From: Pelagibacteraceae bacterium AG-345-F21
GTDB lineage: Bacteria; Pseudomonadota; Alphaproteobacteria; Pelagibacterales; Pelagibacteraceae
NCBI GenBank assembly: GCA_003281795.1
Contig: QCAW01000002.1
Span: 1-64,000 of the forward strand
Direction of reading: 5' to 3'
DNA: 64,000 nt
The translations under genes were made by a program, and so were the position numbers. The notes beneath the pieces were generated by a model. That model was not told where the DNA came from. It did not search any database and saw only the letters and a list, made by a program, of their open reading frames with translations. Below, piece by piece: positions 27,288 to 36,318 of this stretch (the stretch's first letter is position 1; the number at the start of each line of letters is the position of its first letter).

Positions 27288-28519
27288 TGAGAGAAAAATT
27301 TATTCCTAATAAACTAGCTTTAATAACTTTATTATCTGCGTGTTCAGTAATTTTAGTCTCAATGGGTTTAAGACAAACCTTTGGATTATTTTTTAGTGCT
27401 TTTGAAGAAGGACTAAATTGTACTAGAACAGAGTTCGGATTAGCCATTGGATTACAAATGATTTTTTGGGGAATATTTGCTCCAATATTTGGTTTTTTTG
27501 CAGATAAATTTGGTGGGAATAAAGCAGTCTTTATTGGTTTTATTATTTTTGGAGTTGGTATTTATATGCTTTACGCTGGACCCAATACAGGAATATATTT
27601 TCAAATAAGTTTAGGTTTATTAGTAGGTATAGCTTTAGGAGCTACAGCAATGAGTGTACCGGTTTCAGAAGTAGGCAAACATTTTCCTAATGAAAAAAGA
27701 ACTATTGCGACTGGAATAGTCACTGCTGCTGCATCAGTAGGATATTTTATAGCGCCCTTATTTACTCAATATTCTCTTGGTAATGTGGGTTGGGAACAAA
27801 CTCTAAAATATTTTATGTATTTTATTCTATTTGGTCTTATCGCTTCAACTTTTCTTTTACCAAAAAAAGAAGAGAAATTCTCTAATACAGAAGAAAAAAA
27901 ACAAAATTTCACAGAAGCTATTAAAGAAGCTTTTTCTCACAAAGGATATATTTTATTAGTAGCAGGATTTTTTGTATGTGGTTTCCAAATAACTTTAGTT
28001 GCAACACATGTACCAGGTTATATGCAAGATAGAGGTTTAGGTGGATGGACTGCTACAATAATTTTAGCTTTAATAGGCTTATTTAATATAGTTGGTACTC
28101 TTGGTATAGGGTATTTAGGAACGAAATATAGTAAAAAAATTCTATTAAGTATTTTATATTCTTTAAGAGCTGTCATCATTGCGATTTTTATATTTACTCC
28201 ACCTTCTATTTATATGTCTATATTTTTTGGAGTTACTTTTGGACTACTATGGCTTTCAACTGTTCCTCCAACTAACGGTATAGTCGCTCAGATATTTGGC
28301 ACTAAATACCTCAGCACACTTTTTGGAATAGTTTTTTTAAGCCATCAAGTAGGGTCATTTATAGGAGCTTATCTTGGTGGCTATTTTTACGATCAATATG
28401 GTTCTTATGATTACGCTTGGTACATTGCTATCGGTCTGTCTGTCTTCGCTACTCTAATTCATCTTCCAATTAATGAAAATCCTATCCTAAGAAAAATAAG
28501 TAACACAAAAGCTATATAA
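27287..28519 (+). CDS. MFS transporter (monocarboxylate/oxalate-type)
   Basis: 12-TM pattern, SMGLRQTFGLFF, GFFADKFGGNKAVFIG. Confidence 0.88.
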   Translation: MREKFIPNKLALITLLSACSVILVSMGLRQTFGLFFSAFEEGLNCTRTEFGLAIGLQMIFWGIFAPIFGFFADKFGGNKAVFIGFIIFGVGIYMLYAGPNTGIYFQISLGLLVGIALGATAMSVPVSEVGKHFPNEKRTIATGIVTAAASVGYFIAPLFTQYSLGNVGWEQTLKYFMYFILFGLIASTFLLPKKEEKFSNTEEKKQNFTEAIKEAFSHKGYILLVAGFFVCGFQITLVATHVPGYMQDRGLGGWTATIILALIGLFNIVGTLGIGYLGTKYSKKILLSILYSLRAVIIAIFIFTPPSIYMSIFFGVTFGLLWLSTVPPTNGIVAQIFGTKYLSTLFGIVFLSHQVGSFIGAYLGGYFYDQYGSYDYAWYIAIGLSVFATLIHLPINENPILRKISNTKAI

Positions 28520-28527
28520 TCGTGGGC

Positions 28528-28628
28528 TGTGAATAAGTCACCTCTAAGTTGTATTATGAGTCTAATTTGGAATCAAAAGTGAATCAAAACGTGAACATTT
28601 TAATTAATATAAAAAAGGGTGTGGATAA
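28528..28628. promoter_or_regulatory. Two DnaA-box-like 9-mers in a 188-bp AT-rich intergenic region
   Basis: tgtgaataa (28528-28536; reverse TTATTCACA) and tgtggataa (28620-28628; reverse TTATCCACA, consensus). Confidence 0.35.
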
Positions 28629-28707
28629 TTATTTTTGTTTTAATTGGAATTTCTATTTAGTAAAGTTTGTTAATAATTTAACAATATTTAATAACAAAGG
28701 AGAAAAA

Positions 28708-29379
28708 ATGTTTTCAAAAGAATTAGGAGAAAAATTAGATCAATATCACTTATTAAAGCACCCTTTTTATCAAATTTATTGGAATGAAGGTAAATTAAAT
28801 AGGGAAATCATAAAAGATTATGCTGAACAATATTATCAGCATGTAAAAGCATTTCCAAGATACATCAGTGCAACTCATTCGATTTGCGAAGACATTGAAA
28901 AAAGAAGAATACTTTTAGAAAATTTGCAAGATGAAGAAAATAAAGATGGCGACCATCCAAAGCTTTGGAAAAATTTTGCTAAAGCAATGGGTGCTGATGA
29001 AAAAGAAATTGAAAACGTAAAACAAGAATCTTTTACGAAAGAAATGATCAGCAATTTTTTTTCTCAAGCAAGAAAATCATATGCTGAGGGATTAGCGTCA
29101 TTATATACTTACGAAAGACAAATACCTGAAATAGCAGAAACAAAAATACAAGGCCTTAAAAAATTCTATGGAGTTAGCTCAAAAGAAGGTTTGGAATTTT
29201 TTGAAGCTCATAAATCTGCTGATGTAATCCATAGAGCTGAGTGTGAAAAATTGTTAGACGGTCTTTCTAAAGAAGAGCAAATAAAAGCAGAGAAAGCTTC
29301 TTTAACAACAGCTAAATTTCTTTGGAACTTTTTAAGTGGTATGACTGCTAAGCACAAATTAGAGCAAGTAGCAGCTTAA
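28708..29379 (+). CDS. CADD-family (TenA/PqqC-like) putative pABA/folate biosynthesis protein
   Basis: HPFYQIYWNEGKLNREIIKDYAEQYYQHVKAFPRYISATHSICEDIEKRRILLENLQDEENKDGDHPKLW is CADD-like; ATG 28708 follows AAAGGAG (track start 28549 is upstream non-coding). Confidence 0.85.
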   Translation: MFSKELGEKLDQYHLLKHPFYQIYWNEGKLNREIIKDYAEQYYQHVKAFPRYISATHSICEDIEKRRILLENLQDEENKDGDHPKLWKNFAKAMGADEKEIENVKQESFTKEMISNFFSQARKSYAEGLASLYTYERQIPEIAETKIQGLKKFYGVSSKEGLEFFEAHKSADVIHRAECEKLLDGLSKEEQIKAEKASLTTAKFLWNFLSGMTAKHKLEQVAA

Positions 29380-29394
29380 AGTCATTTAGTAAAA

Positions 29395-29775
29395 ATGAAG
29401 AACGACAATCACGTTTGGGATAACAAACTCCCAACGGCACAGATGCTAGGTCGGTGGCAACCTTGGCATGCCGGACATCAAAAACTTTTTGAAGAAATAT
29501 TAAAAAAAACTGGGCAAGTAAATATAATGGTTAGAGACGTTAAAGGAGTTGACGATAACCCGTTTGATTTTGAGACAGTAAAGAAGAATATCTTTGAAGC
29601 TCTAAAAGATTATAAAAATAGAATTCAAGTTACTCTAGTCCCAAATATAACTAATATTTGTTATGGAAGAGGAGTTGGTTATAAAATAGAAGAGATAGTC
29701 CTAGATGAAAAAACTCAACAAATCTCTGCAACTAAGATAAGAGAACAGATGAGAAAAGATGGAAAACTGAAATAA
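29395..29775 (+). CDS. Nucleotidyltransferase (cytidylyl/adenylyltransferase superfamily)
   Basis: GRWQPWHAGHQKLF (HxGH) and ISATKIREQM (ISxTxxR). Confidence 0.82.
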   Translation: MKNDNHVWDNKLPTAQMLGRWQPWHAGHQKLFEEILKKTGQVNIMVRDVKGVDDNPFDFETVKKNIFEALKDYKNRIQVTLVPNITNICYGRGVGYKIEEIVLDEKTQQISATKIREQMRKDGKLK

Positions 29776-29849
29776 TTGCGAGCCATTCTCACTTGACCTG
29801 CTATTAACTCAAATATATAAAATACCTCTATCGAGGGAATAATAACATT

Positions 29850-30644
29850 ATGTTTTACAACAATCCATTTTCTGGATTAGCAGGTTTAGTACCACCACTG
29901 GCTATACAAGGTTTCACTATTCTTATGGTCGGTCTAGTAATTATAGGTACTTTAATGGATATAATTCATAAAAAAAATGTAAAGTATTTTTTCAATAATG
30001 CAAAGAAGGCTAAAAAAAATGCTAAAATTCAATTATCAACTACCCAAAGAACTTCAGTAATTTTAAAAACAGTTGCGCACGATATTGCAACTACAGCTGA
30101 ATTAGGTAGAGGCAAAAGAAGAGTTGCTCATGTACTTGGGATGTACGGCACTATTGTTTTTTGGATTACCTCAGCCCTTTTAATATTTTCATTTCCAACA
30201 GCTGGGTCTTCAACACCATCAAGTATAACCATAATGTGGCATGTAGGAGCAATAGTTACATGTTTAGGAGGATACTGGTTTTGGTTTTTTCTAAGAGTTG
30301 ATGTGCTGGCCGAAGCTCATCCTTGGTATAGAATAATACAAGCAGATTTGTTCGTTCTAGCTCTTTTGGCTTGTGCTACGTTCGGTTTAGCTTGGTCATT
30401 TACTCAATATTCTGGAATGACAGGTTTAAGTTATCTATTTTTAATTTTATATATTGTTTCAAATCTAATATTGTTCGGAGGTGTTTATTGGTCTAAATTT
30501 GCGCACATGTTTTATAAACCTGGAGCAGCAATTCAAAAGAATTTAGCAGAAGCTGATGGGTCTAGAGACAATTTGCCTCCACCAGCTGAAGCTCCACAAC
30601 AGTTTGGGTTGGGTATAAAGAGAGAAGAACCAAAGCATTATTAG
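29850..30644 (+). CDS. aprM: AprM-like membrane anchor of adenylylsulfate reductase
   Basis: Multi-TM respiratory-type membrane subunit directly upstream of aprBA. Confidence 0.8.
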   Translation: MFYNNPFSGLAGLVPPLAIQGFTILMVGLVIIGTLMDIIHKKNVKYFFNNAKKAKKNAKIQLSTTQRTSVILKTVAHDIATTAELGRGKRRVAHVLGMYGTIVFWITSALLIFSFPTAGSSTPSSITIMWHVGAIVTCLGGYWFWFFLRVDVLAEAHPWYRIIQADLFVLALLACATFGLAWSFTQYSGMTGLSYLFLILYIVSNLILFGGVYWSKFAHMFYKPGAAIQKNLAEADGSRDNLPPPAEAPQQFGLGIKREEPKHY

Positions 30645-30684
30645 GATATTTATGTTAAAAAAAAATAAAGAGGAAATATAATTT

Positions 30685-31155
30685 ATGTCAACTTTTGTAT
30701 ACATGACACGTTGCGATGGATGCGGACACTGCGTAGATATTTGTCCATCAGATATTATGCACATAGACGAAACTATAAGACGAGCAAAAAATATTGAACC
30801 GAATTTTTGTTGGGAATGTTATTCTTGTGTAAAAGCTTGTCCAAATCATGCCATTGATGTTAGAGGCTATGCAGATTTCGCTCCTATGGGTCATAGCGTA
30901 AGAGTAAGACGAGAAGAAGAAAAAGGAACTATATCTTGGAGAATTAAATTTAGAAATGGGACTGAAAAAAACTTTGTGTCACCAATAACAACTAAACCTT
31001 GGGGAAAATTTATTCCTAAACTATCTGAAGAAGATAAACCCAATCAGGGAGAAATTACAACTCAAAGACTTTATACAGAGCCAAATGGTTTAAATATTGA
31101 TGGGGACCTTCCAACAATAAATAAGAATACATTTAAAAAAGGTGTTTACTATTAA
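30685..31155 (+). CDS. aprB: Adenylylsulfate reductase beta subunit
   Basis: CDGCGHCVDICPSDIMHID and CWECYSCVKACPNHAIDVRGYADFAPMG (two 4Fe-4S motifs). Confidence 0.95.
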   Translation: MSTFVYMTRCDGCGHCVDICPSDIMHIDETIRRAKNIEPNFCWECYSCVKACPNHAIDVRGYADFAPMGHSVRVRREEEKGTISWRIKFRNGTEKNFVSPITTKPWGKFIPKLSEEDKPNQGEITTQRLYTEPNGLNIDGDLPTINKNTFKKGVYY

Positions 31156-33014
31156 TGCCTAAAATTAAAACACATGTTGATGAAAGTGATGTTTTAATTA
31201 TCGGTGGCGGTATGGCCGGTACTGGCGCAACCTTTGAAGCTAGACATTGGGGGAGAGACCTAAAAATAGTTTGTGTTGAAAAAGCAAATATTGATCGTAG
31301 TGGTGCTGTTGCCCAAGGCCTTTACGCAATTAATTGTTATATGGGAATGCAATGGAATGAAAACCAACCAGAAGACCATGTAAGATATGCTCGAAATGAT
31401 TTAATGGGGATGGTTAGAGAGGATTTAGGCTATGACATGGCTCGTCACGTAGATTCAACTGTACACATGTTTGATGAGTGGGGTTTACCTATGATGAAAA
31501 ATGAAAAGACTGGAAGATATTTAAGAGAAGGTAAATGGCAAATAATGATCCACGGAGAAAGTTATAAACCCATAGTTGCCGAAGCAGCAAAAAAATCTGC
31601 GGATAAAATTTATAATAGAATTATGGTTACACATCTTTTAATGGATGATGAAAAAGAAAATAGAATTGGTGGAGCAGTTGGATTTAATATGAGAACTGGT
31701 GATTACCATGTGTTTAAAGCTAAAACAGTTATTGTAGCTGCAGGTGGCGCATCTCATATATTTAAACCAAGAGCAGTTGGAGAAGGTATGGGGAGAACTT
31801 GGTACGCTCCATGGAGTAACGGCTCCGCTTATGCCTTACCTATAGCAGTAGGCGCCAAAATGACCCAAATGGAAAATAGAATTGTTTTATGTAGATTTAA
31901 AGATGGTTACGGTCCAGTTGGGGCATATTTTTTACATCTAAAAACTTACACACAAAATGCTAACGGAGAAAATTATGAAAAGAAATGGTATGATCACACT
32001 AAAAACTTAGTTGGTGAATATATTGATCACCATCCAACACCAACATGTTTAAGAAATCATGCTTTTATTCAAGAAGTTATGGCAGGTGGTGGACCAATTC
32101 AAATGGTAACCAAAGAAGCTTTTCAAGATCCGCATTTAGAAACTGTTGGTTGGGAAAATTTTTTAGGAATGACCGTAGGTCAAGCAGTTGTATGGGCTTC
32201 ACAAAACATTGATCCAAAATATACAAATCCAGAATTAACAACATCCGAACCTTATGTAATGGGATCCCACGCGACTTGCTCAGGTGCTTGGGTGAGCGGA
32301 CCAGAAGATCTTTCGCCACCAGAATATTTCTGGGGTTACAACAGAATGTTAACTGTTGAAGGTCTTTTTGGAGCAGGAGATACAGTTGGAGGCAGTGCGC
32401 ATAAGTTTTCTTCAGGCTCTTTTACTGAAGGTCGTCTAGCCGCTAAAGCAGCTTGTAAATACATAGAAGATAAAAAAGCAGAAGGAATTAAAGTTAGTGA
32501 AAAACAATATACTGGCCTCAAAGAAATAATTTATAAACCTTTAGAAAATTATACTGTTGGTAGAAATGAAATAACAGGTGGAACTGTATCACCTAGTTAT
32601 ATTTCACCAATTCAAGGACTTCAAAGACTTCAAAGAATAATGGATGAATACGTTGGAGGTATAGCGACTAACTACATGACTAATGAGAATATGCTTAATA
32701 GAGGCTTAGAACTACTAAAGTGGCTAGAAGAGGATTTAGAAAACATTGGAGCAGAGGATTATCACCAATTAATGAGAGCCTGGGAATTAAAACATAGAAC
32801 TATCACCTCTCAGTGCGTAACAGAACACACAAAATTTAGAAAAGAAACTCGTTGGCCAGGATATTACTATAGAGGCGATCATTTGAAACTCGATGATGAA
32901 AATTGGCATTGTTTAACAGTTTCAAGAAGAGATCCAAAAACCAAAGAATTTACTATGGAAAAGGTTCCCGTTTATCATATTGTAGACGACAAAAAGGAAA
33001 AGAAAGCTTCATAA
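31155..33014 (+). CDS. aprA: Adenylylsulfate reductase alpha subunit
   Basis: DVLIIGGGMAGTGATFEARHWG, MAGGGPIQMVTKEAF, GDTVGGSAHKFSSGSFTEGRLAAKA. Confidence 0.96.
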   Translation: MPKIKTHVDESDVLIIGGGMAGTGATFEARHWGRDLKIVCVEKANIDRSGAVAQGLYAINCYMGMQWNENQPEDHVRYARNDLMGMVREDLGYDMARHVDSTVHMFDEWGLPMMKNEKTGRYLREGKWQIMIHGESYKPIVAEAAKKSADKIYNRIMVTHLLMDDEKENRIGGAVGFNMRTGDYHVFKAKTVIVAAGGASHIFKPRAVGEGMGRTWYAPWSNGSAYALPIAVGAKMTQMENRIVLCRFKDGYGPVGAYFLHLKTYTQNANGENYEKKWYDHTKNLVGEYIDHHPTPTCLRNHAFIQEVMAGGGPIQMVTKEAFQDPHLETVGWENFLGMTVGQAVVWASQNIDPKYTNPELTTSEPYVMGSHATCSGAWVSGPEDLSPPEYFWGYNRMLTVEGLFGAGDTVGGSAHKFSSGSFTEGRLAAKAACKYIEDKKAEGIKVSEKQYTGLKEIIYKPLENYTVGRNEITGGTVSPSYISPIQGLQRLQRIMDEYVGGIATNYMTNENMLNRGLELLKWLEEDLENIGAEDYHQLMRAWELKHRTITSQCVTEHTKFRKETRWPGYYYRGDHLKLDDENWHCLTVSRRDPKTKEFTMEKVPVYHIVDDKKEKKAS

Positions 33015-33020
33015 ATTTTA

Positions 33021-33371
33021 ATGAAGTTACTTGAAAAATCTGACAAAGAAATTCAAGAAATAGCTCAACCTATCTGGGATAATTTAGTAAAAACATCAAA
33101 TATTAAAGATTACGGAGGTTTCACCAAAGATTTTTCATCTCAAATGCTTTACGGAGCAAATGAAGTAGAGCTAGGAAAACAATGGGCTAATAACAAATTA
33201 TTAACCAGCTTATCGGAACAACAAGAATTTTTAGGCTGTATAAGACGAGCACAGTTTATTACCGTGCTTTATAAACAAACAAGCAATACTATGCCCGGTG
33301 AATTTCTTGGACGATTAGTTCTTGGTGTCGAAGATGATGTGATTAAAATTTTTGGGGCAACCATTTATTAG
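33021..33371 (+). CDS. Hypothetical protein, apr-linked
   Basis: 116-aa ORF 6 nt downstream of aprA on the same strand. Confidence 0.65.
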   Translation: MKLLEKSDKEIQEIAQPIWDNLVKTSNIKDYGGFTKDFSSQMLYGANEVELGKQWANNKLLTSLSEQQEFLGCIRRAQFITVLYKQTSNTMPGEFLGRLVLGVEDDVIKIFGATIY

Positions 33372-33434
33372 GTGCGTCAAGTTGTCAAAATATATTTTTT
33401 TGATAAACTTTAATCATGTGATAAATAAAAATTA

Positions 33435-33569
33435 ATGCTTTCAATTAATTTTAATCAAAAATTTAAAACTAAATTATCTAACTTATTTAATATCAAATTA
33501 TTTCTTCAAATAGGACTATCGGCTTTTTGGGCTGTGATTCTCACAGGCACCTTCATTAAGTTTTTTTAA
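33435..33569 (+). CDS. Unlisted small C-terminal TM protein, 44 aa
   Basis: Manual translation: MLSINFNQKFKTKLSNLFNIKLFLQIGLSAFWAVILTGTFIKFF*; in the 277-bp gap before the TauE/SafE gene. Confidence 0.5.
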   Translation: MLSINFNQKFKTKLSNLFNIKLFLQIGLSAFWAVILTGTFIKFF

Positions 33570-33648
33570 GTAATATTAATCAATAAATATAGAAATTTAA
33601 GGCTTATCTATTCATTGACATAGTAATATTAGAGGCATACTTAGGAGT

Positions 33649-34782
33649 ATGCTTGAAATTTATCTGCCTATAGCACAAGTAAGTGTAGATATATTTTTAC
33701 TTCTTTTCTTAAGTTTTTCAGTAGGAGTCCTATCTGGACTTTTTGGAGTTGGAGGAGGTTTTTTAATGACACCTTTTCTTATATTTATGGGTATACCTCC
33801 AGTTTATGCGGTACCCAATGAGGTAAATAATATTTTAGCTACTTCAGTCTCAGGATCTCTTACACATTGGTTTAAAAATACATTAGATTATAAAATGGGA
33901 TTATTGATTGTTAGCGGTGGTGTTGTTGGAACACTAATAGGAATTACTACATTTACATATTTTTCAGAAATTGGAAAAATTAGTTTAATCATATCTCTTC
34001 TTTATATGTATTTATTAGCAATAGTGGGAACTCTGATGATTATTGAAGGCGTCAAAGAAGTAGATCAAGCTAGAAAAAAAATTATTATTAAAAAAAAACT
34101 CCATGAGCACAATTGGTTTCAAGGTCTTCCATTCAGAACAAGATTTCCAAAATCAAAATTATATGAAAGCGCTTTAACACCAATTTTATTGGGCTTAGTT
34201 GTAGGGTTTGTTGCAGCAATGATGGGGATAGGTGGAGCGTTTCTTATGGTACCTGCTATGATTTACATAGTAGGGATGCCTGTCAAATTAATACCAGGAA
34301 CATCTTTGTTTGTTACAATTTTTATAAGCGCAATGGTTACTATACTTCACGCTTTTAATTATGGTTCTATAGATTTAACTTTAGTAGTTCCATTAATACT
34401 TGGATCAATCTTGGGTGTTCAATTAGGACAAAAAATAGGTCAATATTTGGATAGCTCTCATTTAAAAACATTATTTGCATTGCTACTTTGCTCAGTTGCG
34501 GTTGCCATTGCTTATGACTCCTTTTTTAGAGATAAAAGTGGTGAAATTTTAAAAGATCAAGTCGTAAAAACTGATTTAAATATTTTTTCTGAATTTACTT
34601 TAAAATTCTCCAATGAGTCACCATTATTATATGGTGCATTTGCTATTCTTCTAGCAATAGTTTTAGGAGCCTTAGCTGCTTGGATGAGAAAATTTATGAG
34701 TCCAATAGTAAAGAAATTATTGAGTGATTTTAGAAATAAAAATCAACCAAAAAAAGAAGAAGTAAAATTTCCTGAAAAATAA
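33649..34782 (+). CDS. TauE/SafE-family sulfite/anion exporter
   Basis: GVLSGLFGVGGGFLMTPFLIF and FVAAMMGIGGAFLMVPAMIY repeats. Confidence 0.9.
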   Translation: MLEIYLPIAQVSVDIFLLLFLSFSVGVLSGLFGVGGGFLMTPFLIFMGIPPVYAVPNEVNNILATSVSGSLTHWFKNTLDYKMGLLIVSGGVVGTLIGITTFTYFSEIGKISLIISLLYMYLLAIVGTLMIIEGVKEVDQARKKIIIKKKLHEHNWFQGLPFRTRFPKSKLYESALTPILLGLVVGFVAAMMGIGGAFLMVPAMIYIVGMPVKLIPGTSLFVTIFISAMVTILHAFNYGSIDLTLVVPLILGSILGVQLGQKIGQYLDSSHLKTLFALLLCSVAVAIAYDSFFRDKSGEILKDQVVKTDLNIFSEFTLKFSNESPLLYGAFAILLAIVLGALAAWMRKFMSPIVKKLLSDFRNKNQPKKEEVKFPEK

Positions 34783-34786
34783 TTCC

Positions 34787-35953
34787 TTAGGCGCTTCTGT
34801 AGAGTTTTGTCATCACGAACTCTTTATGACCCAAAGCTTCTGCACAAGTAAGTCTACCGTTTGCTACTCTTAACATTGTTTTTATTAGTTCATCACCAGC
34901 CTCTGACAAATTCATTTCTCTTGATAAAATTTTTGAAACATCACAATCCACATGTTCTTTCATCAATTTTGCAGTTAAAGGATTTGCTGTAAGTTTTACA
35001 ACTGGTTCAATTGGGTTTCCTATAATATTTCCTTGTCCAGTCGGAAATAAATGAATGTTAAACCCACCAGCTGCTTGTAAAGTAACACACTCTGCTGCAG
35101 CTGAAGAAGTATCCATAAAGTATAAACCTTTACCCTTTTTTGGTTCTTCAGCAGGCTCCAACACATCAATAAACTTTAGGTTTCCTATTTTTTGAAAGTT
35201 TCCAAAAGCTTTTTCTTCGATAGTAGTTAAGCCACCTGCAATATTTCCAGCTGTTGGTTGGCTTTCTGAAAGGTCATCTGTAGCTTCCTTTAAAATAAAA
35301 TCATTATATGCATTCCATGTCCTCATAAATTTATCTTTTGCTTCTGAAGTTGCTCCTCTAGAAGCACAAACTGTTTCTGCTCCAGTTAATTCAGATGTTT
35401 CACCAAAACACAAGTGAACACCATAAGGCTCCAGTTTTTCCATCAAATTTCCTACTGTAGGATTTGATGCTAATCCAGAAGTCGTGTCAGACTCTCCGCA
35501 TTTGACTGATATCCATAAATCACTTAAAGGACATTCTTCTCTTTGTTTTTCAGATGCCCACTGAGAAAATTCTTGAGCCTTTTTTGAGGCTTTCATAATT
35601 GTACCAATATCTCCTGTTCTTTCGATGTGAAATCCTTCAACAGGTTTACCTGTTTTAGCAATAGCGTCTACAATTTTTTTAGTCCATTTTGGCTCAATGC
35701 CTATTACGATTACAGCTGCAACATTTGGATTTTTTCCAGTTCCAATCATAGTTCTAAAATGTAATTCTAGGTCAGCTCCAAATTGAAGCCTTCCATATGA
35801 ATGAGGAAGAGCAATAGTACCTTTAATGTTATTTGCAACTGCTTCGGCACACGCGTTAGAAATATCATCAACTGGAAGAATAATTACATGGTTTCTTGTT
35901 CCTGATCTTCCATTCTCTCTTTTATAACCTAAAAAACTTTTTGGGATTTCCAT
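34787..35953 (-). CDS. suyB: Sulfolactate sulfo-lyase beta subunit (UxaA/altronate-dehydratase family)
   Basis: [53 protein letters not shown]; adjacent to SuyA-like ORF. Confidence 0.85.
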   Translation of the reverse strand: MEIPKSFLGYKRENGRSGTRNHVIILPVDDISNACAEAVANNIKGTIALPHSYGRLQFGADLELHFRTMIGTGKNPNVAAVIVIGIEPKWTKKIVDAIAKTGKPVEGFHIERTGDIGTIMKASKKAQEFSQWASEKQREECPLSDLWISVKCGESDTTSGLASNPTVGNLMEKLEPYGVHLCFGETSELTGAETVCASRGATSEAKDKFMRTWNAYNDFILKEATDDLSESQPTAGNIAGGLTTIEEKAFGNFQKIGNLKFIDVLEPAEEPKKGKGLYFMDTSSAAAECVTLQAAGGFNIHLFPTGQGNIIGNPIEPVVKLTANPLTAKLMKEHVDCDVSKILSREMNLSEAGDELIKTMLRVANGRLTCAEALGHKEFVMTKLYRSA

Positions 35954-35957
35954 TAAA

Positions 35958-36245
35958 TTACCATTTTTTTGTTTTTACATTATGAACATGAACATGATCA
36001 CCTTTTTTAATTTCTTTGACAACTTTACCAATATCGTGACCATATTTTAAGATTGTATCTCCTACCTTTAAATCTTTTAGTGCAATTTTATGGCCTAATG
36101 GAACTTCACTTGCAGATGAGACTTTAGTTGATTTATCATTTTCCATGATCCAGGCATTACATTCTTGGCCTTTTTTAGTGGTTTCTATTACAACTACTCC
36201 AACGTTGTCTTTTTCGTCGTGAATAATAAGGTCTGGCTGTGACAT
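35958..36245 (-). CDS. suyA: Sulfolactate sulfo-lyase alpha subunit (SAF domain)
   Basis: [50 protein letters not shown]. Confidence 0.85.
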   Translation of the reverse strand: MSQPDLIIHDEKDNVGVVVIETTKKGQECNAWIMENDKSTKVSSASEVPLGHKIALKDLKVGDTILKYGHDIGKVVKEIKKGDHVHVHNVKTKKW

Positions 36246-36318
36246 AAAATATTTAATGGATATAGACTAAATTTTGATATATTTAAAGTATGTTTTTAAG
36301 ATTATTTAAAGGAATTCT

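Noticed and set aside
28549-28707. 5' extension of the CADD-like ORF
   Set aside because: Non-coding-like, AT-rich; good SD and ATG at 28708.
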